Shown in pieces: positions 44,420-53,885 of a DNA stretch of 64,000 nt. Below the pieces are notes generated by a model that searched no databases, was not told the origin of the DNA, and worked only from the letters and a program-made list of their open reading frames with translations. Within the stretch, counting starts at the first letter, position 1. Each line of letters starts with the position of its first letter. Source of the DNA: Stenomitos frigidus ULC18 (GTDB taxonomy: Bacteria > Cyanobacteriota > Cyanobacteriia > Leptolyngbyales > Leptolyngbyaceae); assembly GCF_003003795.1 (NCBI RefSeq), contig NZ_PVWK01000031.1:93124-157123 (forward strand). The letters are read 5' to 3'. The position numbers and the translations under genes are program-made.

Positions 44420-46333
44420 TTACGGGCGGTTAAACTCGGAGGGCGGGCGGAACCTCTCGATCGGAACACCCTGTAATGCCTGCTGCATAAAATCGCGCCA
44501 CACTGGAGCAACGTAGCCTCCTCCAGTCGCACCTTTACCGATCGGGCGATAATCATCATTGCCAACCCACACAGCTGTCGCTAGCTGCGGCACATAGCCC
44601 ACAAACCAGATATCCCGCTCAGAGGAGGTCGTGCCTGTTTTGCCCGCTGCGGGACGATCGAGCCTTGCCGCTACACCTGTCCCACCGTTGATGACGCCTT
44701 GCAGCGCATCGTTAAGAGCTGCAGTTGCCCACGGATCGAGCACCAGCTGAGGCTTAGGCGTATTGTCGAGCAAGACATTACCGGCGCTGTCAGTCACCTG
44801 CACAATCAGCGTCGTTTCGGAATACCAACCGTTACTGGCAAAAGTAGCAAAAGCTCCCGCCATTTCCAGTGGTGTGAGATCAACCGAGCCTAGAGGCAAT
44901 GAGACAACCGGTTCGATCGGGCTACGGATGCCGATCGTACGCACTACGTCAATCACCTTATTCAACCCAACGTCTTGCCCCAGTCGTACAGCTGGAACGT
45001 TGCGTGATTGCGCTAACGCAGTGCGAATGGTCATGGCACCATGAAACGAACCATCGTAGTTTTGGGGCGTGTAATATTCATAGCCATCTGGATAGCTCAC
45101 AGGGCTATCAGAAACCGTAGAGTCAGGCGTGTAACGACCAGACGCAAACGCCGTGTAGTAGACAAACGGTTTAAACGCAGATCCCGGCTGCCGCAGCGAC
45201 TGCATTGCCCGGTTATACTGGCTCTTGCGGTAATCAACCCCACCCACCATTGCCTTCACAAAATGAGTGCGCGGATCAACCGCAACCAGCGCCATTTGGT
45301 CGGCATAGATGCCCTGATTCAAAAGGCTTTCGTGCCCCCGTTTGACCACATCTTCGGCAAGACGCTGTAGCTTGGTGTCCACTGTTGTCTGCACCCGCAT
45401 ACCGCCTTTGAGTACCGCATCCTTGCCAAACCGCTTCGTTAGCTCCTGTACTGCGGCTTCAGTCACGTAGGGAATGGTACTACCTTGAAAGGACGTGATT
45501 TTTCCTAATTTGATGGTTTGTTTGCGGGCAACAGCTTCCTGCTGAGGCGTAATCCAGTTCAGCTCTCTCATACGGCGGAGCACGGTTGCCTGCCGCCGCT
45601 TTGCAGCTTTATAGTCAATAAACGGACTCAAGCTTTCAGGCGCCTGAATCAGCCCTGCCATCATGGCAGATTCCGCCAGCGTCAAATCGGCGGACGACTT
45701 ACCAAAATAGCTCTCAGCAGCCGTTTCAGCTCCATAGGTGTTATGTCCCCAGTAAACCTGGTTCATATACATCTCAAACACCTGGTTCTTCGAGAAAATC
45801 TGCTCGATCCGTAAAGCCAGCACCGATTCTGCGACTTTGCGGCTGAACGCGCGTTTGGGGGTGAGGAACAGGTTTTTGACTAACTGCATCGTCAGGGTAG
45901 AGCCGCCTTCTACCGTTTCGCCCTTATGCCAGTTTGCTAAGAACGCTCGCAGGACAGCACCTGGATTCACGCCGTGATGGGAGTAAAAATAGCTATCTTC
46001 GATCGCTAGTACCGCCCGCTTCAAGTCTGGAGAAATCTTATCTAACGGTACGACTTCCCGGTTGGCTTCACCATGAATGCTAGTTAGCAGCGCACCTTTA
46101 ACGTCGTAAATATGAGTGGTTTCGCTGGGTACATAGCTGCGAAGAATACGAACGTCTGGCAAATTGCGAAAGCTAATGGCTAAACCGACCAGGCCACCTG
46201 CAACCACAGAACTCGTCAGCATCGTCATGCCAAGCACCATGCCGCCTGTTACTTTGCCAACGGTTTTGATGACCTGATAAACGGTATCGGGTGCGCCAGG
46301 CTGCTTACGTTGGTGAAGGGTGTTGGATGCCAC
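44420..46333 (-). CDS. Class A penicillin-binding protein 1A
   Basis: 637 residues starting at GTG 46333 after AAGGA. A single transmembrane helix near 25-50 is followed by the glycosyltransferase domain with EDSYFYSHHGV (catalytic Glu), GGSTLTMQLVKN and TPKRAFSRKV. The transpeptidase has the Ser of SAFKPF near 385, SRNVP and KTGTTSSERD near 565. It polymerises and crosslinks peptidoglycan in the periplasm. The C-terminus is short (GVPIERFRPPSEFNRP), without the tails of some homologues. Confidence 0.94.
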   Translation of the reverse strand: MASNTLHQRKQPGAPDTVYQVIKTVGKVTGGMVLGMTMLTSSVVAGGLVGLAISFRNLPDVRILRSYVPSETTHIYDVKGALLTSIHGEANREVVPLDKISPDLKRAVLAIEDSYFYSHHGVNPGAVLRAFLANWHKGETVEGGSTLTMQLVKNLFLTPKRAFSRKVAESVLALRIEQIFSKNQVFEMYMNQVYWGHNTYGAETAAESYFGKSSADLTLAESAMMAGLIQAPESLSPFIDYKAAKRRQATVLRRMRELNWITPQQEAVARKQTIKLGKITSFQGSTIPYVTEAAVQELTKRFGKDAVLKGGMRVQTTVDTKLQRLAEDVVKRGHESLLNQGIYADQMALVAVDPRTHFVKAMVGGVDYRKSQYNRAMQSLRQPGSAFKPFVYYTAFASGRYTPDSTVSDSPVSYPDGYEYYTPQNYDGSFHGAMTIRTALAQSRNVPAVRLGQDVGLNKVIDVVRTIGIRSPIEPVVSLPLGSVDLTPLEMAGAFATFASNGWYSETTLIVQVTDSAGNVLLDNTPKPQLVLDPWATAALNDALQGVINGGTGVAARLDRPAAGKTGTTSSERDIWFVGYVPQLATAVWVGNDDYRPIGKGATGGGYVAPVWRDFMQQALQGVPIERFRPPSEFNRP

Positions 46334-46781
46334 GACGACTTTAGTCCTTACAAAGGTTGAACAAGCTCAAGTTTGAACAAGCTAGAGAGTAGCGAAGGCA
46401 GGTGCTCAGAACGATCGCTCGGTAGTCAATCATACTATTCATCCCTCAAGTGGGACTATCAGCATGGCTTTAGCAGCAAGGTTAACATCATAACTACGGG
46501 TTGAATGACAAACCAAGTTAGATTAGTGGCAGGCGTGTGCTACCAACGATCGCGCCAGTCCCCCTGTTGGAAGGCTGCCATTCATAGTAGTCTGTGCTCT
46601 GAGCAACGAAACTTAGCGCTTGTTAAGAAAATAAGCTCATGCTAGGAAAGAGCACTCAGCCATCAGTCAGCAGTAGCCATCCCTGGATTCAGCGCTGCAT
46701 GCTGATAGGTGATAGCTAACTACCAGTATCGCTCCAACGCCCATTGCTTTGTACCTTGTGATTTCCAGTCAACCCTTGAAC
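46334..46781. other. Intergenic between PBP and tyrS genes
   Basis: TTGAACAAGCT occurs at 46357-46367 and 46373-46383, near the PBP start. CAGCC/CAGTC heptamer-like repeats occur near 46658-46690. Both divergent promoters should lie here but could not be fixed. Confidence 0.4.
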
Positions 46782-47990
46782 ATGATGTCTACTCTTTCCT
46801 GGCTGCGGCGCGGCATCAGCGAAATTTTTCCCGATCAGCCAGACTCCAGCAGCGCTGACGAAAACTTAGTGCAGCGATTGGCTCAGAGCGATCGCCCCCT
46901 TCGCATCAAGCTGGGCATTGACCCGACAGGAGCCGATATCCATCTGGGGCACAGTATTCCGATGCGAAAGCTGCGATCGTTCCAGGATGCTGGACACACT
47001 GCTGTCCTGATTATCGGCGACTTCACTGCTCGCATTGGCGACCCTACGGGAAAGTCGGAAGTCCGTCGCCAGTTGACCGAAGACGAGGTTCGCGCCAACG
47101 CTCAGACCTATCTCAATCAAGTGCGCCCGATTCTGGATTTCGATACACCGGGACGCCTGGAAATCCGTTACAACTCAGAGTGGCTGTCTAGCTTAGATCT
47201 CAGCAAGATTTTACAGCTCCTGGCAACCACAACTGTTGGACAAATGTTGGCTAAAGAGGGCTTCTCGGAGCGCTACGACAAGGGTGACCCCATTTATTTA
47301 CATGAATTCCTGTACCCGCTCATGCAGGGCTACGACTCCGTTGCCGTGGAAGCCGATGTCGAACTAGGCGGCACCGATCAGAAATTTAACATCGCGATCG
47401 GTCGAGATTTGCAGCGCCACTTTAGTTTGCGTCCTCAATTTGGGCTACTGGTACCAATCTTGCTCGGCACCGATGGCGTACAAAAGATGTCAAAATCCCT
47501 TGGCAACTATGTGGCACTGTCAGAAGATGCCCTGACGATGTACTCCAAACTGGAGAAAACGCCTGATACGCTACTGAAGTCGTATTTTGAGTTGCTGACC
47601 GATGTCCCGCTCGATCAGCTACCCGAAAATCCTCGTGAGGCTCAAAAGCTTCTGGCACTGACGATCGTCACCCAATATCGTGGTGAAGCAGCGGCAAAAC
47701 ACGCACAACAAGACGCGATTGCCCTTGTCCAGGGCAACACCACTCAGGCGGATACCGTCCCCGAATTCTCCCTAGCCTCGGTGCAGTTTCCCGCCAAGCT
47801 CTTTTTTCTGGTCAGCGCCAGCGGGCTCTGCAAAAGCAGTTCCGACGCACGACGGCAGCTTCAAGGTGGTGCCGTGAAGCTTGATGGTGAAAAGGTCGAT
47901 GACGTCGATCTCACCTTTGAGACCCCGGAATCTCTCATTGGCAAAGTTCTGCAACTGGGCAAAAACAAATTTGTCCGCTTCATCGCTTGA
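46782..47990 (+). CDS. tyrS: Tyrosyl-tRNA synthetase
   Basis: 402 residues from ATG 46782; ATG 46785 is equal, and an upstream TTG at 46749 is unlikely. Class I signatures: [12 protein letters not shown] near 48-58 (HIGH) and [11 protein letters not shown] near 235 (KMSKS). [14 protein letters not shown] and [10 protein letters not shown] are the tyrosine and tRNA-acceptor parts. The C-terminal S4 RNA-binding domain ([21 protein letters not shown]) is complete. It charges tRNA-Tyr in the cytosol. Confidence 0.95.
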   Translation: MMSTLSWLRRGISEIFPDQPDSSSADENLVQRLAQSDRPLRIKLGIDPTGADIHLGHSIPMRKLRSFQDAGHTAVLIIGDFTARIGDPTGKSEVRRQLTEDEVRANAQTYLNQVRPILDFDTPGRLEIRYNSEWLSSLDLSKILQLLATTTVGQMLAKEGFSERYDKGDPIYLHEFLYPLMQGYDSVAVEADVELGGTDQKFNIAIGRDLQRHFSLRPQFGLLVPILLGTDGVQKMSKSLGNYVALSEDALTMYSKLEKTPDTLLKSYFELLTDVPLDQLPENPREAQKLLALTIVTQYRGEAAAKHAQQDAIALVQGNTTQADTVPEFSLASVQFPAKLFFLVSASGLCKSSSDARRQLQGGAVKLDGEKVDDVDLTFETPESLIGKVLQLGKNKFVRFIA

Positions 47991-48289
47991 GCCACCTTGT
48001 TTTTGCGGTCAGTCGCGTTGATGGCACTCACCGCCGCTAAAGAAACTGGCGATCGCGGCTGTCCATCCATTGCAGCATACCTCACAGTGGTTGTAGCGGC
48101 TGACTGCATGACGCGCCTTATCTAATCCAGGCAATCTAGGCGCTGCGAATCTAGGCACTATGCGTAAGCGCAACGAAACAGTCGCCACCTCAGGAAACAC
48201 TTCATTTTGTATCAAAATGTACTGAAATCACTAGAGATTTGCAGTAGAGCGCTAGATTTATGAATGGTGATACTTATGAATAAGCCGCT

Positions 48290-48682
48290 ATGACTACATC
48301 GACGCTGGTTAACGACCCTGAACTGAAACTGAAGCATCTGACCAATATGGTCACCTCTTTATCGCACCGCTTAGAGGTTGCTAAAGCTTGCCAAAATGAT
48401 CAACTGACTGCTCTGTTAGAACAAGAGTACGAGCAGCTGATGATCGAGCGTAAAACCGTCCTCTTTGGTTCGTCTAACCCTATTAGAGTCTGGTTCCAGC
48501 GCCTGTGGAACAATTTTGCGGACACGGTACCTGGCCTATATCAGCTGCAAATCAAGCAGACGATCGATGCTAGAGGGCAAAAAAGCTGGAGCGCTTATTA
48601 CCCCAAAACAGGGCAACAACTGGTTACAGAATCTGAGGCAGACCTACAGGACTGGATCAAGAAGACGTATTGGGCGGCTTAA
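48290..48682 (+). CDS. Conserved cyanobacterial hypothetical protein
   Basis: 130 residues. The N-terminal half is helical with LTNMVTSLSHRLEVAKACQND, which I recognise as a recurring start of small cyanobacterial unknowns. The C-terminal half (SWSAYYPKTGQQLVTESEADLQDWI) looks like a small beta domain with a WSAY/PKTG turn. No catalytic motif, signal or membrane segment is seen. It lies alone between tyrS and livM. Confidence 0.75.
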   Translation: MTTSTLVNDPELKLKHLTNMVTSLSHRLEVAKACQNDQLTALLEQEYEQLMIERKTVLFGSSNPIRVWFQRLWNNFADTVPGLYQLQIKQTIDARGQKSWSAYYPKTGQQLVTESEADLQDWIKKTYWAA

Positions 48683-48764
48683 GCTATCGCGTGTCGCTAG
48701 TTTAACGCCTTCGATTTTGTGCTTAGGACTTGTCAAAAAATAACTGCACATTTTGGCTGAGCTA

Positions 48765-48841
48765 TCAGCGTTCAGCGTTCAGCGTTCAGCGTTCAGCAAT
48801 TAGAGAAAAGCTGAAAGCTGAAAGCTGACGGCTGACAGCTT
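48765..48841. repeat. Heptamer array with mirrored second half
   Basis: TCAGCGT is repeated four times plus a part (48765-48797), then AGCTGAA/AGCTGAC-type heptamers four times (48809-48836). The two halves are roughly complementary, so an RNA or single strand would fold into a long imperfect hairpin. Similar heptamers occur singly near 4710 and 19665. Confidence 0.75.
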
Positions 48842-48898
48842 GAAACCATGACGTTATTTCTTTGCAGCCACTTAGCGTGAAGACAGCAACCAAAACTC

Positions 48899-48926
48899 TG
48901 TGCCGTGGGCGATCGCCCACGGCACA
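48899..48926. repeat. 28-bp palindrome centred on HIP1
   Basis: TGTGCCGTGGGC-GATC-GCCCACGGCACA is exactly self-complementary with GCGATCGC at its centre. Confidence 0.75.
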
Positions 48927-49043
48927 TGATGTTTAAAAATCACGTCTGGAGCAGAAAACGAGCAGTGTAAGATACTCAAAATCGAGTTGGTTTTTAGTTC
49001 CCAGGCAAACGAACCACAGAAACTGGCAACACGCACTACTCAA

Positions 49044-49970
49044 ATGTCTGATTTCCTCTCTACTTATGGCTTTCTCATTGTCTCCATGCTGCTAGGAGCA
49101 ATGCTAGGGCTTTCGCTCTACCTGCCCTTGATGGCAGGGCAACTATCATTAGCAAGCCCTGGCTTCTATGCCTTGGGCGGCTACATTGCCGCGATTTTGT
49201 CCACGCAGGTCTTTAAAGCGGAGGGGAATTTTCCCGTGCCCTTGCTGCTGTTGGAGATGCTGATCGCTGGAGTGCTTTGTGGACTTCTGGGCATTGCTGT
49301 GGGCATTCCAGCATTGCGGTTACGGGGCATTTATTTGGCGATCGCGACCATTGCCTTTGTCGAAATCCTCCGCATTCTGGCGCTGAATCTAGAGATTACT
49401 GGCGGTGCCGTTGGTATTTTTGGCATTCCGCAACCGTTTCAGACTGCGATCGAGTATTTGTGGATCGTCATCCCGCTCCTAGCAATCAGCATCGCCTTTG
49501 TCTATCGGCTCGAACGTATCCGCGTCGGTCGCGCGCTCATTGCCATTCGTGAAGATGAACTAGCCGCCGACGCAATGGGTATCAATCCCACTTACTACAA
49601 AGTCTTGGCCTTTGCATTAGGTGCCATGCTGGCAGGTGTAGTCGGTGCCATCAGCGCTCACTTCCTCAACACCTGGAATGCTCGCCAGGGTACCTTTGAT
49701 GCCAGCATTATCTACCTCACCTTCGTGCTTATTGGTGGCTCCAGAACGGTTGCAGGCCCCGTTTTAGGCGGCATGATTTTTACGGCCTTGCCAGAGGTGC
49801 TGCGTGCTGCTGCCGATACCCCTGGCCTGCCCCTCTGGTTGGCTCAATTCTTGCGTGATGGTCGCCTTATCTTGTTTGGTTTACTGATTGTCATTGGCTC
49901 CGTCTTCTTTCCACAGGGGCTTGTCACGCCCAGCCTGTTTAAACGACGCAAGCACCAGCAGAGAGCCTAG
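49044..49970 (+). CDS. livM: Branched-chain amino acid ABC transporter permease LivM
   Basis: 308 residues from ATG 49044; a TTG at 48987 in frame is less likely. About nine hydrophobic segments, and the LivM signature ALRLRGIYLAIATIAFVEILR plus GRALIAIREDELAADAMGI, the cytoplasmic loop contacting the ATPase. With LivH, LivG, LivF and a binding protein it imports neutral or branched amino acids. Only livM, livG and livF are in the window. An inverted acyltransferase gene separates it from livG. Confidence 0.93.
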   Translation: MSDFLSTYGFLIVSMLLGAMLGLSLYLPLMAGQLSLASPGFYALGGYIAAILSTQVFKAEGNFPVPLLLLEMLIAGVLCGLLGIAVGIPALRLRGIYLAIATIAFVEILRILALNLEITGGAVGIFGIPQPFQTAIEYLWIVIPLLAISIAFVYRLERIRVGRALIAIREDELAADAMGINPTYYKVLAFALGAMLAGVVGAISAHFLNTWNARQGTFDASIIYLTFVLIGGSRTVAGPVLGGMIFTALPEVLRAAADTPGLPLWLAQFLRDGRLILFGLLIVIGSVFFPQGLVTPSLFKRRKHQQRA

Positions 49971-50208
49971 ATGCATCCCCTTGCCACGACCGCATCAGAT
50001 GCCGACATCGATCGCTGCTTTGCCGCCCATCGCTTCTACCGACGATAACGTATGGAAATTAGCAGCCACCACTTTGCACTTAAACTTGAACGAGTGATCG
50101 CTGGGGCTCACACCCAATTAAATTGCGATCATGGCAGATCGTTGGTAGAAGCATTTCGCGAAACGCCCCTACGACAGCTAATTGCCCTGAAGCCCGTTTA
50201 AATTGGCA

Positions 50209-51432
50209 TCACTTTTCAACTGGATAGCGATCTTCTTGCGTAATGGTTGCTCTTTCCACCACACCGGATGCTGGCTTCAAGCGCAGAAAGGGGTACTCAA
50301 TAAAGCGATAAGACAGGCTCGAAAGGCCGATCACAAGTAGACCACAGACGCCCATTAGCATCCAGAAATGGAGCGGGTTCATGCCCTTAATGGGATATAC
50401 CAGATTGGCGAGACGTAAGACGCAAAAAAGCACAATGCCATGCAGCAAATAAACGCTGTAGCTAATGGTGCCAAGGTATTTAGAGGCTGATGTAGTCAGC
50501 AAACCAAACAGATCATTACCGCTGGCAATGCAAACAAAGGCACAAAAAATAAGCGCGATCGCCCACATATTTTCGATATAGGGTGGCGATAGCAAAAGGG
50601 GGATTGCCAACAAAAGAAAAATAATTCCTAGCGAAACCCGTTTATCTAAAAAGATCTTTTTGGACTCAAATCGCTGCACCAAATAAGCTGCTGTCATACC
50701 AAACAGAAAGTTCATTACTGTTAGTAGTAGTAAAGAGTGTGTTAGTAGACTGCAGGTCAACCACGTAAGAAACAACCCGATAAATCTCAACGGCTTTACA
50801 AACCAGGCAAGCAGTGGCAGCAAAAGATAGAACTGTAGCTCATAGGTCAGTGTCCATTGCACTGAGGCGTTAATCAAGCCAACGGAACCATAATTGATAT
50901 CAGGAAAGAGCTCCTTATCCACGTTAGAAATGCCGTAAATACCACAGACGATCCAACTGCCAATCTGCATCAAAAATCTTGGCAGGCTCACTTTTAACGA
51001 GAAGTTAGACATGATCAGAACAATGAGAATCATGAGGGCAAGTGAAACCCAATAAGCTGGTAACACTCGTAATGCCCGTTTGCTATAAAAACGCTTAAGG
51101 TCAAATCTCGGTTCAACTATCAGCTTCGACCAGAACAAGAAGCCGGTAATCATAAAAAAGAAGGCAACCGCTCCCTGTCCCAAAAAGGCATAGACATTTG
51201 ACGGTGCTGTTTGCCAACTGCCAAGCTGAAAATACTGGTAATTCACAACGGCATGATGAAAAAACACTCCCAGCGCTAAGAACCCCCTTAAACCATCTAA
51301 CGCTTTGTAATGTGTTTTGTTCGATGCTTGAACCGCTGCTTGATAAAAGGTTGAGCGACTGACGATTAATTTGGCAGCTCCAAAAAACAAGATGCTAAGA
51401 CCGATCGCGGGGAAGATGCTGGTAAGTGTCAT
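50209..51432 (-). CDS. Acyltransferase 3 family membrane protein
   Basis: 407 residues with about ten transmembrane helices. Family signatures: KALDGLRGFLALGVFFHHAV near residue 42-61 (catalytic His pair), FFMITGFLFW, and YSVYLLHGIVLF near the C-terminus. Members transfer acyl groups to sugars of exopolysaccharide, lipid A or antibiotics at the membrane. The acceptor is unknown. The gene is on the opposite strand between livM and livG, so it probably entered or inverted after the liv cluster formed. Confidence 0.9.
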   Translation of the reverse strand: MTLTSIFPAIGLSILFFGAAKLIVSRSTFYQAAVQASNKTHYKALDGLRGFLALGVFFHHAVVNYQYFQLGSWQTAPSNVYAFLGQGAVAFFFMITGFLFWSKLIVEPRFDLKRFYSKRALRVLPAYWVSLALMILIVLIMSNFSLKVSLPRFLMQIGSWIVCGIYGISNVDKELFPDINYGSVGLINASVQWTLTYELQFYLLLPLLAWFVKPLRFIGLFLTWLTCSLLTHSLLLLTVMNFLFGMTAAYLVQRFESKKIFLDKRVSLGIIFLLLAIPLLLSPPYIENMWAIALIFCAFVCIASGNDLFGLLTTSASKYLGTISYSVYLLHGIVLFCVLRLANLVYPIKGMNPLHFWMLMGVCGLLVIGLSSLSYRFIEYPFLRLKPASGVVERATITQEDRYPVEK

Positions 51433-51545
51433 AACGAGGAGTCGTGAACTATTTTCAGGTCAGGATCAAAAATTAGACAGCGAAAATTTGGCACGATCGG
51501 AGACAATGAAGGCATCAACCATTCATCTTTTTTGCCCTTTACTCC

Positions 51546-52352
51546 ATGCCCCCAGTGGAACCTGTCAATGCTAGCCCAGAATCTAATACTGGCTCGACGC
51601 TAGAGGCAAAAGGACTCACTCGCCGCTTTGGTGGGCTTACTGCAGTCAATAACGTGTCCTTTGCCGTCAAAAGAGGCGAAATTTTTGGGCTGATTGGCCC
51701 CAACGGAGCAGGCAAAACCACACTCTTCAACCTCATTACAGGCTTGATTCCACCTTCTAGCGGGCAAATGCTCTATGAAGGAGCAGATCTTTCTCGCCTG
51801 CGTCCGCATCAGGTCGCGACAAAGGGCGTTGCCCGTACCTTCCAGAATATTCGGCTATTTGGCAATCTTTCCGCGCTGGAGAATGTGATGATTGCCCAGC
51901 ACGTGCATGGCCGGAGTGGTGTCTTTCTAGGTGTGTTAGGGTTACCACCTGCGCCTCAAGAGGAGCGGACTATTCGCCAGAGGGCAATGGAACTGTTGGA
52001 ACTGGTTGGCTTGAGCGATCGCGCCGACGAGCAAGCCCAAAACTTTGCATATGGCAACCAACGTCGTTTAGAAATCGCCCGTGCCCTGGCACTGCAACCA
52101 CAGGTTTTGCTACTCGACGAACCTGCTGCTGGCATGAACCCTAACGAAAAGCATCAACTCAGCGACTTCATCCGACAAATTCGTGACCAGTTTGATCTGA
52201 CCGTACTGCTCATCGAACACCATGTACCGCTTGTGATGGGCTTGTGCGATCGCATCGCCGTTCTAGACTTCGGACAGCTCATTGCCTTAGGCAACCCAGC
52301 CCAAGTCAAAACCGATCCGGCTGTGATCGAAGCCTATCTAGGAGCTGAGTAA
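51546..52352 (+). CDS. livG: Branched-chain amino acid ABC transporter ATPase LivG
   Basis: 268 residues. Walker [14 protein letters not shown]-loop [11 protein letters not shown] (characteristic LivG), the ABC signature replaced by [15 protein letters not shown] as usual for LivG, Walker [14 protein letters not shown] and the H-loop LIEHHVPLV. It powers import with LivF. livF follows 38 bases downstream. The N-terminal 20 residues are extra and Pro/Ser-rich, so the true start might be internal. Confidence 0.94.
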   Translation: MPPVEPVNASPESNTGSTLEAKGLTRRFGGLTAVNNVSFAVKRGEIFGLIGPNGAGKTTLFNLITGLIPPSSGQMLYEGADLSRLRPHQVATKGVARTFQNIRLFGNLSALENVMIAQHVHGRSGVFLGVLGLPPAPQEERTIRQRAMELLELVGLSDRADEQAQNFAYGNQRRLEIARALALQPQVLLLDEPAAGMNPNEKHQLSDFIRQIRDQFDLTVLLIEHHVPLVMGLCDRIAVLDFGQLIALGNPAQVKTDPAVIEAYLGAE

Positions 52353-52390
52353 CCCCCTTTTTTCGACTCCCACTCTCTACTCCCATTCCA

Positions 52391-53104
52391 ATGTCTTCCC
52401 CTTTGCTCGAAATCCAAAAGCTCAGCGTAAATTATGGCGGCATCCAGGCGTTACAGGCGATCGACCTAGAAATTAACTCGGGAGAGATTGTCACGCTCAT
52501 TGGCGCAAATGGCGCAGGCAAAACCACCACACTCAAAGCCATTTCCCGCCTCCTTACCATTCGTGACGGCTTAATTATTTACAAAGAGCGGAATATTACC
52601 CGTGAACCTGCCCATGCAGTTGTTGGGCTAGGCATCGCTCACAGCCCAGAAGGGCGACGAATTTTGGCGCGCCAAACTGTACTCGATAACTTGCAGTTAG
52701 GCGCTTATACCCGCTCCGATCGCCTCGGCATCAAAGCGGATATCGAGCAGCAGTTCCTTACCTTTCCCCGTTTAGCGGAACGTCGCGATCAACTCGCAGG
52801 CACTCTTAGCGGCGGTGAACAGCAAATGTTGGCGATCGCCCGTGCGCTCATGAGTCGCCCCCAGCTATTGCTACTGGATGAACCCAGCTTAGGACTCGCA
52901 CCCGCGATCGTGCGCGAGATTTTTACCATTATTCAGAAACTCCATGATGCAGGCGTTACTATTCTATTGGTAGAGCAAAACGCTACGCTTGCTTTGCAGT
53001 ATGCCGATCGTGGGTACGTTTTAGAAGCTGGACGTATCACCCTTACTGGCGCTGCTGGCCAACTATTGAGCAACGATCAGGTCAGAAAAGCCTATCTAGG
53101 CTAA
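52391..53104 (+). CDS. livF: Branched-chain amino acid ABC transporter ATPase LivF
   Basis: 237 residues, normal length. Walker A LIGANGAGKTTTLKAI, signature TLSGGEQQMLAIARALMSRP, Walker B LLLLDEPSLGLAP and the H-loop-like VEQNATLAL, where the His is replaced by Asn-containing sequence as is typical for LivF. SPEGRRILARQTVLDNL is the LivF-specific loop. It forms a heterodimer with LivG at the membrane. Confidence 0.94.
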   Translation: MSSPLLEIQKLSVNYGGIQALQAIDLEINSGEIVTLIGANGAGKTTTLKAISRLLTIRDGLIIYKERNITREPAHAVVGLGIAHSPEGRRILARQTVLDNLQLGAYTRSDRLGIKADIEQQFLTFPRLAERRDQLAGTLSGGEQQMLAIARALMSRPQLLLLDEPSLGLAPAIVREIFTIIQKLHDAGVTILLVEQNATLALQYADRGYVLEAGRITLTGAAGQLLSNDQVRKAYLG

Positions 53105-53885
53105 AACGCTGGGAGGCTAAAATGACAGCTTTCTTGATGTCTCAAGTCTCAGCTTCGCCGAGTTAGCAGTGAGCTCCAACTTCATCCCTTGCTTAGAAAG
53201 CCATCGTTTTCTTCAAAGACTCGATAAAGCTGCTCCTGACAATTCTAGGAACCTCTATGATTTTAGATAAGGGAATAAGTTGGTCTTAAGTGCTGCATCT
53301 ACTAGCATTGAAAGCTTCTCAAAAGAACGAGTCGGTAGCAACTCAGCAAGCATGGTGCCCCCACCAGGCAAGCTACAAGAACGTTCAAACGTCTTTTTCA
53401 GACGCTCTATAAGTTGTGATGCTGGCGATCGCAAACTTATTAAACGATTGCCTTAAAGCAGTTTTTATACCAGGCGAGTTTGTAAAACTCAGGTCGTTTT
53501 CAAGCGATGGCGTTGCCGTACCATTGTCTCAATACGGCCTCAAGCAAACCAACTCAAAAACGGTTAAGAACTGGCTTTATCTACACTGCTTTTGGCGACC
53601 TCTTGACTGTGAGGCACCTGAAGAAACCAATGCAGTCATGTAGCTGCATGCTTAAGCCTCTGCAGCCATGCCTTAAACAGCAGTATTACATGGTCATTCT
53701 GAGTACCAGATTGCTCAGTTACGCTATTTAGTTCTTGCTCTGCGCCCCCATTGCAATGTGTCATCCTTTGCACAATGACACATTGTCTTACTCAGTATTT
53801 ATCTTCTGTAAAGCGGTTTGCTGCAATGAACCAGTTCACTAGAGCCACCCGTAATGCATCTACTATTCACAGCCTCTTTTGAGCC
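53105..53885. other. 781-bp region without a firm gene
   Basis: A 60-codon minus-strand frame is listed next. A plus-strand 75-codon frame at 53416 has no ribosome site and looks spurious. A mirrored pair ATTGCAATGTGTCAT/CAATGACACATTG occurs near 53750-53787. Confidence 0.45.
53255..53434 (-). pseudogene. Possible gene remnant or small ORF
   Basis: An open frame from TTG 53434 gives 59 residues with protein-like composition, for example LIERLKKTFERSC, MLAELLPTRSFEKLS and LVDAALKTNLFPYLK. An in-frame TAA occurs shortly upstream. I cannot name it; it may be the 3' end of a lost gene. Confidence 0.25.

Larger units (their letters stand above)
48683..49043. other. Intergenic upstream of livM with repeats
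   Basis: Contains the heptamer array (48765-48841) and a 28-base palindrome (48899-48926). The livM promoter is probably in 48930-49040 but has no clear hexamers. Confidence 0.4.

Noticed and set aside
48765..48841. CRISPR-like array
   Set aside because: Heptamer tandem repeat without spacers; no cas genes in the window.
49971..50048. 25-codon ORF MHPLATTASDADIDRCF after livM
   Set aside because: It faintly resembles the start of an acetyltransferase, but it is too short to support as a gene or remnant.
53416..53643. 75-codon plus-strand ORF after livF
   Set aside because: No ribosome site, no protein-like segments, overlaps a better frame on the other strand.
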